This document shows, piece after piece, positions 51,788-60,974 of a DNA stretch of 64,000 nucleotides. Each line of letters opens with the position of its first letter. Positions within the stretch are counted from its first letter, which is position 1. The notes under the pieces are model-generated. The model saw nothing but the letters and a program-made list of their open reading frames with translations. It was not told the DNA's origin and did no database searches. This DNA is from Kumtagia sp044326205 (GTDB taxonomy: Bacteria; Pseudomonadota; Alphaproteobacteria; Rhizobiales; Rhizobiaceae): the NCBI RefSeq assembly GCF_044326205.1, contig NZ_JBIRCY010000006.1:142015-206014 (forward strand). The letters are read 5' to 3'. The translations under genes and the position numbers were made by a program.

Positions 51788-54037
51788 TCAGGCGAGCTTC
51801 CTTCTCTCTCCGGCTTCCGGCGTCTCGGTTTCCGAGGCGGCTTTCCGAAACAACGCATCGAACTCCGGCAAAGGCAGCGCCGGGCTATAGAGATGGCCCT
51901 GCAGATAGTCGCAGCCGAAGGCGCGCAGGAAAGCTTCCTGGCGGACATTCTCGACATGCTCGGCTACCGACTTCAGCCCGAGCGTGCGCGCCATTGCCAG
52001 GATGGTCTTGACCAGCGCCCGGTCGCTTTCCGATCTCTCGATGTCGGCGACGAAGCCACCGTCGATCTTCACCTCGTCGAAGGGCAACTGCTTGAGATAG
52101 GCGAGCGACGAATATCCGGTCCCGAAATCGTCGAGCGAAAGCCGGATGCCGAGTTGCTTGATCTCGGCCATGCGGCGGCGCACATGCTGGTGGTCCTTGG
52201 CCATCACGTGCTCGGTCAGTTCGAAAGTCAGCATACGCGGGTCGATCGCATGCTTCTCGATAAGGCCGCGCACCATCGTCAGAAAGCCGTCATTGGAGAA
52301 GGATTGCACGCTGACATTGAGCGACAGGTGCAGATGGCTCATCGCCGGCTGCATGCTCCAGATCGCCAGCGCGTAGAAACCCTTGTCGAAGACGAAGCGC
52401 GTCAGTTCGTCATTCAGCCCATATTGTTCCGCCAGGGCGACGAACTGGTCCGGGCGGATCTGGCCGCGCGTCGGATGATGCCAGCGGATGAGCGCTTCCG
52501 CCGCGATGACGCGCCCGGTGAAATCGACCAACGGCTGGAAATGCAGATCGAGCTGGTCTCCCGCAAATGCCTCGCGCAGATCCGCCAGCAATTCGAAGCG
52601 CTGCGATTCGCGGTCCATGCTGGCCGGATCGAAGAGTGCAAAGCCGTTCCGGCCCGCTGCCTTTGCCTGGTACATGGCGATGTCGGCCCGTTTCAGGATC
52701 TCGTCGGTACCTTGGCGGGAGCCGTCGAAAACAACGATGCCGATGCTCGCCGATCCAAGATGACGCAACGCGCCTATCTCGAACCCGCGGTTCAGGTCCG
52801 ACAGGATGCGGTTGCCGGTGGAGATGGCCTTGACCGTCGCCAGCGCGGAATCCTGTGCCGCCTCCTCTAAAACGACCACAAATTCGTCACCGCCGATGCG
52901 GGCGACCAGATCTTCGGGCAGGACGCAGCGCCGGAGCCGATCGGCGACCTGGACCAGCAGCAGGTCGCCCATGTCGTGACCTTGCGTATCGTTGAGAACC
53001 TTGAAGTTGTCGAGATCGATGAACAGCAGCGACGCATGCTCGCCGTCGCGTTCGCATCGCGCAAGCGTCTGGGACATGCGGTCGAGGAACATCCGACGGT
53101 TCGGCAGCTTGGTCAGCGTGTCGTAATAAGCCAGTTCCTCGATCTCCATCTCCTGCCTCTTGCGGGCCGAGATATCGGAGATATAGCCGTACCAGTTCAT
53201 CTCGCCATTGATGATCTCCGTACTTGCATTGATCCGTACCCACTTCTCCACACCGTCGCGCGCGCGTATGCGGAGTTCGCAATCCCACGGGACGTGTTTC
53301 TCGGCCGACTTGAGGTAGCTCTCGCGGTAACGCGGCTTATCGTCTTCGAACACCAGTTCGTCGAATACCGCCGGATTGGCGATCTGCTCGTCGCGCGGGA
53401 TGCCACTGATGCGCGACGCGCCATCGGAAAGAAACAATATGTCGCTGCGTCCGTCGCCGCGACGGACGAAGTGGAAAAGGCCGATCGGAAGACGTTGGGT
53501 CAGCTTCCGGAACTGCTCCTCCATCGCCAGACGTTCGATCGACTCGGTAATCTCGCGCACCGATCCTTCATAGAAAAGCGGCTTGCCGGTCTTCTTGTGA
53601 TAAACGAGCCGCGCGGATTCGGTTATCCAGATGCGTTCGCGGGTCTTGTGCCGGTGAATCTCGGACACAAAGTTCTCGACCTTGCCGTCATGATGCAGGA
53701 TGGCGCGGAACTGGTCGCGCCGATCAGGCTGGACATACCACTCCTTGCCGATGTCGAGGACGCTGGCGAGCATCTCCTCTTCGCTATCGTAGCCGTTAAG
53801 TTTTACCAGAGCTTTGTTGGCGCTGAGTTGATGCCCATCCGGAAGCGATCGATAGATCCCTTCGGAAAGATTCTCGATCAATTCCTTGCTGTTCTCACGG
53901 TCGTCGGCGACCTTCAGGTAAAGGCGCCGGTAGCGGAGCATCGAGAAGACGACAAGCGTCAACAGAACGAGGTTCACCGCAAGAAGCATATTCCTTCCGG
54001 TCGCAAGGTCATGGACAGAGCTCAAAAGCGATTGCAT
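51788..54037 (-). CDS. PAS-PAS-GGDEF-EAL cyclic-di-GMP signalling protein (749 aa)
   Basis: An N-terminal membrane helix (residues ~15-34) is followed by two PAS-type sensor domains (about 48-165 and 175-300), a GGDEF domain with an intact GGDEF at residues 382-386, and an EAL domain with EAL at 514-516 (AAEALIRWHHP). With both motifs intact the protein may make and break cyclic-di-GMP, though many such tandem proteins use only one activity. It probably controls motility or surface polymers. It is not in an operon: moaE lies upstream on the same strand 101 bases away. Confidence 0.92.
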   Translation of the reverse strand: MQSLLSSVHDLATGRNMLLAVNLVLLTLVVFSMLRYRRLYLKVADDRENSKELIENLSEGIYRSLPDGHQLSANKALVKLNGYDSEEEMLASVLDIGKEWYVQPDRRDQFRAILHHDGKVENFVSEIHRHKTRERIWITESARLVYHKKTGKPLFYEGSVREITESIERLAMEEQFRKLTQRLPIGLFHFVRRGDGRSDILFLSDGASRISGIPRDEQIANPAVFDELVFEDDKPRYRESYLKSAEKHVPWDCELRIRARDGVEKWVRINASTEIINGEMNWYGYISDISARKRQEMEIEELAYYDTLTKLPNRRMFLDRMSQTLARCERDGEHASLLFIDLDNFKVLNDTQGHDMGDLLLVQVADRLRRCVLPEDLVARIGGDEFVVVLEEAAQDSALATVKAISTGNRILSDLNRGFEIGALRHLGSASIGIVVFDGSRQGTDEILKRADIAMYQAKAAGRNGFALFDPASMDRESQRFELLADLREAFAGDQLDLHFQPLVDFTGRVIAAEALIRWHHPTRGQIRPDQFVALAEQYGLNDELTRFVFDKGFYALAIWSMQPAMSHLHLSLNVSVQSFSNDGFLTMVRGLIEKHAIDPRMLTFELTEHVMAKDHQHVRRRMAEIKQLGIRLSLDDFGTGYSSLAYLKQLPFDEVKIDGGFVADIERSESDRALVKTILAMARTLGLKSVAEHVENVRQEAFLRAFGCDYLQGHLYSPALPLPEFDALFRKAASETETPEAGERRKLA

Positions 54038-54138
54038 CGCCCAACGCGGAACCGTTCATCCAGCGCAGGGTAGAATGCGGTCATTAGAATAGTCTAAACA
54101 TCCGGTTGCAAATGCAGGGCCGGGAAAATCGGTATGTC

Positions 54139-54612
54139 CTACCGTGTAACCTGCCAACGGCCTGCCGCGGCCTGGTCGGAGTCCTTCGCCTCGACCCAGT
54201 CTCCGGCACTGCCGTCGCGGCGGTGTTCCTTCTTCCAAAAGGGCGCGCGGGTCTTGAGATAGTCCATGAGGAAAGACGCCGCCTCGAACGCCGCCTGCCG
54301 ATGCGCCGAGGCCACCACCACCAACACGATGTTTTCGCCCGGCTCGATGCGTCCGAAGCGGTGGATCGCCGTCAATCCGCCGACCGGCCAGCGCTCGGCC
54401 GTTTCCCTGGCGATCCGCAAAATCTCGGCTTCAGCCATCCCCGGATAATGCTCGAGTTCGAGCGCCGCCAATGTGCCTGCTTCGTCGCGGCAAAGGCCTG
54501 AAAAGGTTACGACTGCGCCGAGATCAGCCCTGCCTTGCGTCAGCCGGGCTATTTCGGCGGCGGTGTCGAAATCCTCCCGCTGGATGCGCACAGTCGGCTC
54601 GAAACCAGCCAC
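54139..54612 (-). CDS. moaE: Molybdopterin synthase, large subunit
   Basis: MoaE (157 aa) with MoaD converts cyclic pyranopterin phosphate to molybdopterin by adding two sulfurs. Typical stretches are GAVVTFSGLCRDE, LELEHYPGMAEAEI, HRFGRIEPGENIVLVVVASAHRQAAFEAASFLMDYLKTRAPFWKKE, where the final Lys residues form the active site. It starts with GTG at 54612, with GGAGG 7 bases upstream, and follows moaD by 3 bases. Confidence 0.95.
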   Translation of the reverse strand: MAGFEPTVRIQREDFDTAAEIARLTQGRADLGAVVTFSGLCRDEAGTLAALELEHYPGMAEAEILRIARETAERWPVGGLTAIHRFGRIEPGENIVLVVVASAHRQAAFEAASFLMDYLKTRAPFWKKEHRRDGSAGDWVEAKDSDQAAAGRWQVTR

Positions 54613-54615
54613 GGA

Positions 54616-54882
54616 TCAGCCTCCGGTCATCGGCGGGAACAACGCGATCTCGCGAGCGCCTGCCACCAACTCGCGGTGATCGACATGTTCCTGATTGATG
54701 GCGACGCGAATGGCATCCGGATATTTCAAAGCGTTGCCATAGCCTTCACCCCGGTCCTTCAACCATACCAGCAGCTCGCGCACCGACTTCACTTCGGGAG
54801 GCAGGACCACCTCCTCCTCGGCGTGACCGATGCGTTCGCGCACCCAGGCGAAATAGATCAGCTTGACGGTTTTTTCGCTCAT
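54616..54882 (-). CDS. moaD: Molybdopterin synthase, small subunit
   Basis: MoaD (88 aa) is a ubiquitin-like sulfur carrier that ends in the required Gly-Gly (PPMTGG), which is thiocarboxylated by MoeB and inserts into MoaE. The start overlaps the pgsA stop as ATGA (54879-54882), so it is translated together with pgsA. Confidence 0.95.
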   Translation of the reverse strand: MSEKTVKLIYFAWVRERIGHAEEEVVLPPEVKSVRELLVWLKDRGEGYGNALKYPDAIRVAINQEHVDHRELVAGAREIALFPPMTGG

Positions 54883-55475
54883 TCGTCCACGATGTGCTTC
54901 ACGCCGGCACGAAAATAATCATAGCCGGTATATAGGGTCAGTATGGCCGAAACCCAGAGCAGGAAGATGCCGACCTGGGTCCAGTAGGGCACTATGGCGT
55001 CCCCGACCGGACCGAGCAAAAGGAAAGCGATTGCAAACATTTGCGCGGTCGTCTTCCACTTTGCAAGCTTGGTTACCGGCACGCTGACCTTGAGTTCGGC
55101 CAGGTATTCGCGCAGGCCGGACACCAGAATTTCGCGACACAGGATGATGATTGCCGCCCAGAGGGACCATCCGGCAATGCCGCCGCGATGGTCGGTGTCG
55201 GCGGCAAGCAGCAGCAGGCAGGTGGCGACCAGCAGCTTGTCGGCGATCGGATCGAGCATGCGGCCGATGTTGGAGGTCTGCTTCCAGGCACGAGCAAGGT
55301 AGCCGTCTAGATAATCGGTGACGCTGGCCAGGATGAAAATCGCGAAGGCGCTCCAGCGGGCGAATTCGCTGGATTGCAGGCGGCCTTCCAGGAAAAAGCA
55401 CAAGACAACAAGAGGGACCGCGAGAATCCGCCCGTAGGTCAGCATGTTGGGGAGATTGAACGCGCGTTTGGCCAT
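54879..55475 (-). CDS. pgsA: CDP-diacylglycerol-glycerol-3-phosphate 3-phosphatidyltransferase
   Basis: PgsA (198 aa) makes phosphatidylglycerol phosphate, the first step to phosphatidylglycerol and cardiolipin. The full CDP-alcohol motif is present (D54, D57, G58, A61, R62, G71, D75, D79 in TDYLDGYLARAWKQTSNIG and RMLDPIADK) and the opening FNLPNMLTYGRILAVP is typical of the true PgsA. It lies upstream of moaD-moaE with overlapping codons and about 350 bases downstream of uvrC, an order common in rhizobia. Confidence 0.93.
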   Translation of the reverse strand: MAKRAFNLPNMLTYGRILAVPLVVLCFFLEGRLQSSEFARWSAFAIFILASVTDYLDGYLARAWKQTSNIGRMLDPIADKLLVATCLLLLAADTDHRGGIAGWSLWAAIIILCREILVSGLREYLAELKVSVPVTKLAKWKTTAQMFAIAFLLLGPVGDAIVPYWTQVGIFLLWVSAILTLYTGYDYFRAGVKHIVDE

Positions 55476-55823
55476 GTTTTTCGTCGCTTTCGCCTAGCCG
55501 TACTCAAATCAGAAGGGATCGTGGGGGGTCAACTGGCCAAATCGGGTGGACCAGCGGGAAAAACAAGGGCTTTTCGCATGGTAGCGCTTGCCGCAGTCCA
55601 CGATCAGCAGTGCGAAAGCCTATCCCGAAAATCCACGTCAAGTTCCTAATATCCAGCGTTTCCAAGCGGTTGGCTTTCGAAGACGAGAGCTTCGCGCCGA
55701 TTGAACTGACGCAAGGCCCTCGCGAGCACGCCGCCGGTTCCGAAAAACCGGTTCCGGCTTGCCGGCGCGGCCAATCGGCGCGCCGCGCGCCTGACGCTGT
55801 TCGAGCACGCAATTGTGGCCGGA
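55476..55823. other. Intergenic region between pgsA and uvrC
   Basis: About 350 bases holding the likely pgsA promoter. I see no gene, no strong hairpin and no clear -35/-10 pair. Confidence 0.4.
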
Positions 55824-57920
55824 TCAGCTTTCGTGGAAATGATTGTAGACGGCCTTCGCCACCGACTCGGAAATACCCTCCACCGCCATCAGATCGTCCA
55901 TCGCCGCCCGGCTGACCGCCTTGGCGGTTCCGAAGGCGAGCAACAGCGCGCGCTTGCGGCCGGGGCCGATGCCTGCGATCTCGTCGAGAGGGTTGCGGGT
56001 CATCTCCTTCTTGCGGCGAGCCCGGTGCGAGCCGATGGCGAAGCGGTGGGCTTCGTCGCGCAGGCGCTGGACGAAATATAGAACCGGGTCGCGCACCGGC
56101 AGGGTGAAGGAGTCGCGGCCGGGCGCGAAGAAGCGTTCGCGGCCGGCATCGCGGTCGACGCCCTTGGCGACGCCGATGGCGGTGACGCGGTCGGCGATGC
56201 CCAGATCGTCCAGGATCTTGCGCACGGCCGACATCTGGCCCTGGCCGCCGTCGATGAAGACGATGTCCGGCCAGGCGGGGAACGCGGCGTGACCCGCCGG
56301 TTCGTCATCATCAGAAGCGGCCACTTCTCCAGTTTCGCCTTCCGACTGTGCTTCCTTGAGCAACCGCGAAAAACGCCGCTCCATGACTTCGCGCATCATG
56401 CCGAAATCGTCGCCTGGTGTGATGTCGGTCGAGCGGATGTTGAATTTCCGGTACTGGTTCTTCACGAAGCCTTCCGGCCCGGCGACGATCATCGCGCCGA
56501 CAGCGTTGGTGCCCATGATGTGCGAATTGTCGTAGACTTCTATGCGCGTCGGCGCCTTGGCGAGACCGAACGTCTCCTTCAGCCCCTCCAGCAAGCGAGC
56601 CTGGGTCGACGTCTCGGCCAACCGTCGCGCCAGTGCCTCGCGGGCGTTCTGCAAGGCGTGGTCGGTCAGATCCTTCTTCTCGCCGCGCTTGGGCACACTG
56701 ATCGTCACCTTGTGGCCGGCACGGGTGGCCAGCGCCTCGGCCAGAAGTTCCTGTTCCTCGACCTCTTGCGCCAGCAGGATCAACCTTGGACAGGGCTTGT
56801 CGTCGTAAAACTGCGCCAGGAACGAGCCCAGGACCTCGCCGGCCTCCAGCGCCGGATCGGCCTTGGGGAAATAGGCGCGGTTGCCCCAGTTCTGGCCGGT
56901 GCGGAAGAAGAAGACCTGTATGCAGACCTGGCCGCCCTCCTGATGCAGCGCGAAGACGTCGGCCTCCTCGACCGATTGCGGGTTGATGCCCTGGTGACTC
57001 TGGACATGCGACAGTGCCGACAGTCGGTCGCGGTAGACGGCTGCGCGCTCGAAATCGAGGTCGTCGGAGGCGTGCTGCATGGCGTCGGCGATTTGCGTCT
57101 TCACCTTCTGGCTGCGGCCGGAGAGAAAATCCTTGGCCTCGCCGACCAGTTCGGCATAGTCGTCGACCGAAACCTCGCCTGTGCAAGGTCCGGAACAGCG
57201 CTTGATCTGGAAGAGCAGGCAGGGCCGGGTGCGGGTCTCGAAAACAGAGTCGGTGCAGGTTCTTAGAAGGAACGCCCGCTGCAATGCGTTAATCGTGCGG
57301 CCGACCGCGCCGGCCGAGGCGAAGGGGCCAAAATAATCACCCTTGCGGGAGCGCGCGCCGCGATGCTTGAAGATACCGGGCGCGGCGTGGTCGCCGGTGA
57401 CGACGATGTAAGGGAACGACTTGTCGTCGCGCAGCAGCACGTTGAAACGCGGCCGCAAGCGCTTGATCATATTCGCTTCAAGTAGAAGCGCCTCGATCTC
57501 GGTGCGGGTCACCACGAATTCCATGGTGACGGTCTCGCGCACCATGCGGCCAATGCGGTTGGTGTGGAACCGGCCCTGCGCATAGTTAGTGACGCGCTTC
57601 TTCAGGCTGCGCGCCTTGCCGACATAAAGCACGTCGCCGGCGGCGTTCATCATGCGATAGACGCCGGGCGCGTTGGGCAAGCGCTTGACCAGTGTCTGGA
57701 TGACGTCCGCGCCAACCTTGCCATCGGCGTCGCTTGTTTGCGTGGCGCTCCAGTCGATGGCGGTGAAAGGGATGTCCGGCCCAGAAGCTGCGATAGGCTC
57801 GACCGCGATGTCCTCGTCCTCGTCGGTCTCGGCGTCCTGCAAATAGCCGGCAACATCGTCCGAGGCCTCATCCTTTTTCGGGATCGGCGGCGGGCGGAGC
57901 TTGCTGGCTGCGGGACTCAT
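55824..57920 (-). CDS. uvrC: Excinuclease ABC subunit C
   Basis: UvrC (698 aa) makes both incisions around a DNA lesion in nucleotide excision repair. It has an acidic N-terminal extension (residues 1-70) before the GIY-YIG nuclease (GVY 86-88, YVG 99-101) that makes the 3' cut, a UvrB-interacting UVR domain, a central Cys-rich segment (RTCTDSVFETRTRPCLLFQIKRCSGPC), the RNase H-like 5' nuclease (EVYDNSHIMG, VFIDGGQGQ) and two C-terminal helix-hairpin-helices. ATG 57920 overlaps the SDR stop codon (ATGA), so the longer open frame upstream is not used. Confidence 0.96.
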   Translation of the reverse strand: MSPAASKLRPPPIPKKDEASDDVAGYLQDAETDEDEDIAVEPIAASGPDIPFTAIDWSATQTSDADGKVGADVIQTLVKRLPNAPGVYRMMNAAGDVLYVGKARSLKKRVTNYAQGRFHTNRIGRMVRETVTMEFVVTRTEIEALLLEANMIKRLRPRFNVLLRDDKSFPYIVVTGDHAAPGIFKHRGARSRKGDYFGPFASAGAVGRTINALQRAFLLRTCTDSVFETRTRPCLLFQIKRCSGPCTGEVSVDDYAELVGEAKDFLSGRSQKVKTQIADAMQHASDDLDFERAAVYRDRLSALSHVQSHQGINPQSVEEADVFALHQEGGQVCIQVFFFRTGQNWGNRAYFPKADPALEAGEVLGSFLAQFYDDKPCPRLILLAQEVEEQELLAEALATRAGHKVTISVPKRGEKKDLTDHALQNAREALARRLAETSTQARLLEGLKETFGLAKAPTRIEVYDNSHIMGTNAVGAMIVAGPEGFVKNQYRKFNIRSTDITPGDDFGMMREVMERRFSRLLKEAQSEGETGEVAASDDDEPAGHAAFPAWPDIVFIDGGQGQMSAVRKILDDLGIADRVTAIGVAKGVDRDAGRERFFAPGRDSFTLPVRDPVLYFVQRLRDEAHRFAIGSHRARRKKEMTRNPLDEIAGIGPGRKRALLLAFGTAKAVSRAAMDDLMAVEGISESVAKAVYNHFHES

Positions 57921-58669
57921 TCGACCATGCCTGACACGTCGGGCGTCTCCCAGGCAAGATGCTGTCCGCCGTCGAGGGCGATCATCTGGCCGGTGATGGA
58001 GCGCGCCTGCCAAAGATAGCGGATCGTCGCGCCGAATTCGCCCAGCGCCGGTCCACGCTTCAGGATCAGGCCGTCGATCTGCGCCTGGAAATCTTCCGGC
58101 TGCTGCTTTTCGTTGGCGAAGGTCGGTCCCGGCCCGATGGCGTTGACGCGGATGCGCGGTGCCAGCGCCTGCGCCATGGTGCGGGTCGCCGCCCACAGCG
58201 TCGACTTGGACAGCGCATAGGAGAAATAGCGCGGATTGGGCCTCAGCACCCGCTGGTCGACGATGTTGACGGCCAGGCCCTCGGCATCCGGCGGCAGCCG
58301 TTCGGCGAGCACCCGGGCCAATTCCACCGGCGTCTTGGCGTGAATAGCGAAATGCCGGTCCCAAATATCCCATTCGAAGTCGGTTGCTGTATCGTCCTTG
58401 AAGATCGAGGCGTTGTTGACGACGATCGACAATGGGCCGAGTGCCGCCTCGGCCTCGGCGACCAGCCTTGCCGGCACGGCCATGTCGGTGAGATCGCCGA
58501 CAACCAGCACGGCCCGGCCGCCCTGCCCGGCAATCTCTTCGACCAGCGCCTCGCCTTCGTCGCGCGAACGGTTGCAATGGACCGCTACGCCGAAGCCGTT
58601 GCGGGCGAGGTCCTCGACGATGGCACGGCCGATGCGTTTCGCGCCTCCGGTCACCAGTACGTTGGTCAT
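57917..58669 (-). CDS. SDR family oxidoreductase, FolM-like (250 aa)
   Basis: A short-chain reductase with TGGAKRIG (7-14) as the cofactor turn, an Arg/Ser-rich region after strand 2 (HCNRSRDEGE) that favours NADPH, and Tyr151/Lys155 (RYFSYALSKSTLW) as catalytic residues. The sequence NIVDQRVLRPNPRYFSYALSK is typical of FolM/pteridine reductase-like proteins, which reduce dihydromonapterin or dihydrofolate. It lies directly upstream of uvrC and overlaps it by 4 bases; this pair is conserved in rhizobia. The start at ATG 58669 is preferred to the TTG at 58678. Confidence 0.83.
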   Translation of the reverse strand: MTNVLVTGGAKRIGRAIVEDLARNGFGVAVHCNRSRDEGEALVEEIAGQGGRAVLVVGDLTDMAVPARLVAEAEAALGPLSIVVNNASIFKDDTATDFEWDIWDRHFAIHAKTPVELARVLAERLPPDAEGLAVNIVDQRVLRPNPRYFSYALSKSTLWAATRTMAQALAPRIRVNAIGPGPTFANEKQQPEDFQAQIDGLILKRGPALGEFGATIRYLWQARSITGQMIALDGGQHLAWETPDVSGMVE

Positions 58670-58892
58670 TTCTGCCAAGCTTCCTGCCCTTGTTCTTGCC
58701 GGGCGCCCGCAAGCGGATGCCTAAAAAGCTGTTTACCGGTCCTTCGCTCATCGGGCGGGATTGTGGCGGGGTCGCCTCGATCGCTGTCCCGAGACGACTG
58801 AATCGGCTTGCCGGAGACCGCTATATAGGACGCCGAAACCCTTGCACCAAGCGACTTGGCCGGGATTGGCCCAAGCCTGCTGACACAGCGCT

Positions 58893-58908
58893 GTTGCGCC
58901 GGCGCAAC
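58893..58908. repeat. 16-bp perfect palindrome upstream of the outer-membrane protein gene
   Basis: GTTGCGCCGGCGCAAC lies 178 bases before the start of the omp gene and 224 bases before the SDR start, within the 416-base divergent gap 58670-59085. It could be a regulator site or a chance GC palindrome. I see no other feature in this gap. Confidence 0.4.
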
Positions 58909-59085
58909 GCCGAAATCCAGCCATATTGGCGCCAGCGAATGATCAAACTTCCGGTGTTGCGGGGCCGCATTTGAAGACCACATTCGGAACTGTCGAGCAC
59001 CGCGCCCGTTTCCTCCCGTCCCGGGCCGGGCTTTCTAAACGTGACCCACAGCGTCCTGAGTATCCTGTGGCTAAGGAGAATTGGA

Positions 59086-59751
59086 ATGTCAGCCAGATCA
59101 AAATTCGCGCTCCCCGCCGCGACCGCCATCGGCCTCATCGCTTTCATGGGCATGAGCGCCGCCTATGCCGCCGACGCCATCGAGGCCGTGCCGGAGCCCG
59201 CCGTGCCGATGGAGGTGCCGCCGGTCGCAAGCTGGGGCGGCGCCTATGCGGGTATCACCGCCGGCTACGGTTTTGCCGGCAAATCGCATGACGAAGACAC
59301 CGGCGCCGACGTCAGCACCGACGGCTTCGTCGGCGGCGGATTTGTCGGCTATAATTTCGACGTCGGCAACGGCGTGATCGCCGGTGTCGAAGGCGATGTC
59401 GGCTACAGCGGCGTCGAGGGTTCGGACGACGGCGTGCGTGTCAAGGGCGGCGTCGACGGTTCGTTGCGCGCCCGCCTCGGCTACACCGTTACCCCCGACA
59501 TACTCACCTATGTCACCGCAGGCGGCGCGGCCAAACGCATGACGGTGGAAGCGGCCGGCGACGAGGACTCGCAGACCCAGCTCGGCTGGACCGCAGGGGT
59601 CGGCACCGACGTCAAGCTGACCGAAAAAGTCTTCGGCCGTGTCGAATACCGCTATACGGACTATGGCAGCGCGGACTTCAGCGTCGGCGGCGGACGCAGC
59701 GTCGATGCCTCGGACCACCGCGTGCAGGTCGGCCTGGGTATCCATTTCTAG
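59086..59751 (+). CDS. Outer-membrane beta-barrel protein, Omp25/RopB-like (221 aa)
   Basis: A Sec signal peptide (cleaved after AAYA, about residue 28) is followed by a short Pro-rich linker and an eight-strand barrel of the OmpA-like type (WGGAYAGITAGYGFAG to the last strand VQVGLGIHF, ending in Phe as barrels do). Proteins of the Omp25/Omp31/RopB group are abundant and help hold the envelope together. AAGGAG 7 bases before ATG 59086 gives strong translation, and a terminator follows, which makes it a single-gene unit. Confidence 0.9.
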   Translation: MSARSKFALPAATAIGLIAFMGMSAAYAADAIEAVPEPAVPMEVPPVASWGGAYAGITAGYGFAGKSHDEDTGADVSTDGFVGGGFVGYNFDVGNGVIAGVEGDVGYSGVEGSDDGVRVKGGVDGSLRARLGYTVTPDILTYVTAGGAAKRMTVEAAGDEDSQTQLGWTAGVGTDVKLTEKVFGRVEYRYTDYGSADFSVGGGRSVDASDHRVQVGLGIHF

Positions 59752-59770
59752 GCCTCGTTGCATTGCAAGG

Positions 59771-59801
59771 AAAAGGGCCGGGCCTCGTGTCCGGCCTTTT
59801 T
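59771..59801 (+). terminator. Rho-independent terminator of the outer-membrane protein gene
   Basis: GGCCGG (59776-59781) pairs with CCGGCC (59791-59796). Flanking A and T runs extend the stem, and TTTTT follows at 59797-59801. The hairpin starts about 20 bases after the stop codon. Confidence 0.88.
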
Positions 59802-59836
59802 CTATTCATGCTCAATGGCCGATCTTCGACTGATGC

Positions 59837-60892
59837 TCAGCCATGGCTGTGGCGATGGTGCAGATCGGGATAGTGCGGATGCTTGTGACGCATCGGCTCG
59901 TGGCGATGCCAATGAGAATGCGGTTCGCTCACCGGCCCATCATGATCGTGCTGATGATGAGGGTCGGGGGTATGAGCGTGCTCATGCTCAAGCGCCTCGT
60001 GCGAATGGTCGTGCTCGTGCCTCTCTGACAAATGCAGCCATAGGCCGACGCCCATCAGAACGGCAGCGGCAACCAACCGCATCGTCAGCGGCTCGGCGAG
60101 CAGCGTTATCGCCAGCACCGCGCCAATGAACGGCGCCAGCGAATAATATGCGCCGGTTCGCGCCGTGCCGAGATGACGCAGCGCGAGGATGAACATCACG
60201 AGGCTGACGCCTATGCCCAGCAGGCCAAGCACACCAGCCGCCGCCGCGACCTGCAAGGCCGGCAAGGATGCGCCCGAGGCCAAGGCAATTGACAGGTTGA
60301 CCGCGCCGGCCACCAGACCCTTCAGCATGGCGATGGCCACCGGATCGGCTGCGGAAATCTTCCGTGTGAAATTGTTGTCGAGCCCCCACGCCAGACATGC
60401 GCCGGCAACCAGCAGCGCGCCGACATCGAGCGCGCCTTGTCCTTGCCACGACAACAAGACTGCTCCCACGAGAATCGCCAGGGCTCCGAACAGCAGCCGA
60501 CGGTCGACATTCTCGCGATAGACGAGCCAAGCGATTGTCATCGTTGCCAACCCCTCGAGGTTGAGCAGCAGCGAAGCGTTGGCGGCAGTCGTCAAGGTAA
60601 GGCCGAACATCAGCAGGACCGGCGCGATCGCCCCACCCAGGACGATCGCCAGCACTAGCCATGGCGCATTCTTCTTGAGCAGACGCGCCTCCCTTTCGGC
60701 AGCGCGGTCGAAAGCCCGATAGAGGGCGAGGCCTACACCGGCACCGAAATAGAGCAATCCGGCCAGCATGAACGGATCAACGGCATCCAGCAGCAGCTTC
60801 GATAAGGGAGGCGTCGCTCCGAAGAGAGCGGCAGACCCAAGGGCCAGAGGGACGCCGGGAAAGAGATGGCTATGAGAGCGGTTGGTGGACAT
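59837..60892 (-). CDS. EamA/DMT family transporter with a histidine-rich tail (351 aa)
   Basis: Ten membrane helices of the drug/metabolite transporter family in two EamA repeats (PGVPLALGSAALFGATPPLSKLLL and GALLVAGACLAWGLDNNFTRKI start the halves). After the last helix the protein continues in a hydrophilic tail of about 63 residues (289-351) that contains 22 histidines, often in HxH or HDH sets with Asp and Glu. That composition suggests binding of Ni, Co, Zn or Cu at the cytoplasmic or periplasmic face. A role in metal export or sensing is inference; ordinary DMT members move amino acids or nucleosides. The short N-terminal tail also has two His (SHSH). Confidence 0.83.
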   Translation of the reverse strand: MSTNRSHSHLFPGVPLALGSAALFGATPPLSKLLLDAVDPFMLAGLLYFGAGVGLALYRAFDRAAEREARLLKKNAPWLVLAIVLGGAIAPVLLMFGLTLTTAANASLLLNLEGLATMTIAWLVYRENVDRRLLFGALAILVGAVLLSWQGQGALDVGALLVAGACLAWGLDNNFTRKISAADPVAIAMLKGLVAGAVNLSIALASGASLPALQVAAAAGVLGLLGIGVSLVMFILALRHLGTARTGAYYSLAPFIGAVLAITLLAEPLTMRLVAAAVLMGVGLWLHLSERHEHDHSHEALEHEHAHTPDPHHQHDHDGPVSEPHSHWHRHEPMRHKHPHYPDLHHRHSHG

Positions 60893-60974
60893 GCCGCCTC
60901 TTTATCATATCCGAGCGCTATTCGAATAAAGGCGGCGAAATATCCGATCTTGGAGCGGCCCTGGATCCCGTCAT

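Noticed and set aside
57920..58751. 975-residue open frame that would make UvrC much longer
   Set aside because: The upstream part is a shadow of the SDR gene; the UvrC ATG at 57920 overlaps the SDR stop, and the extra residues are low-complexity Arg/Gly.
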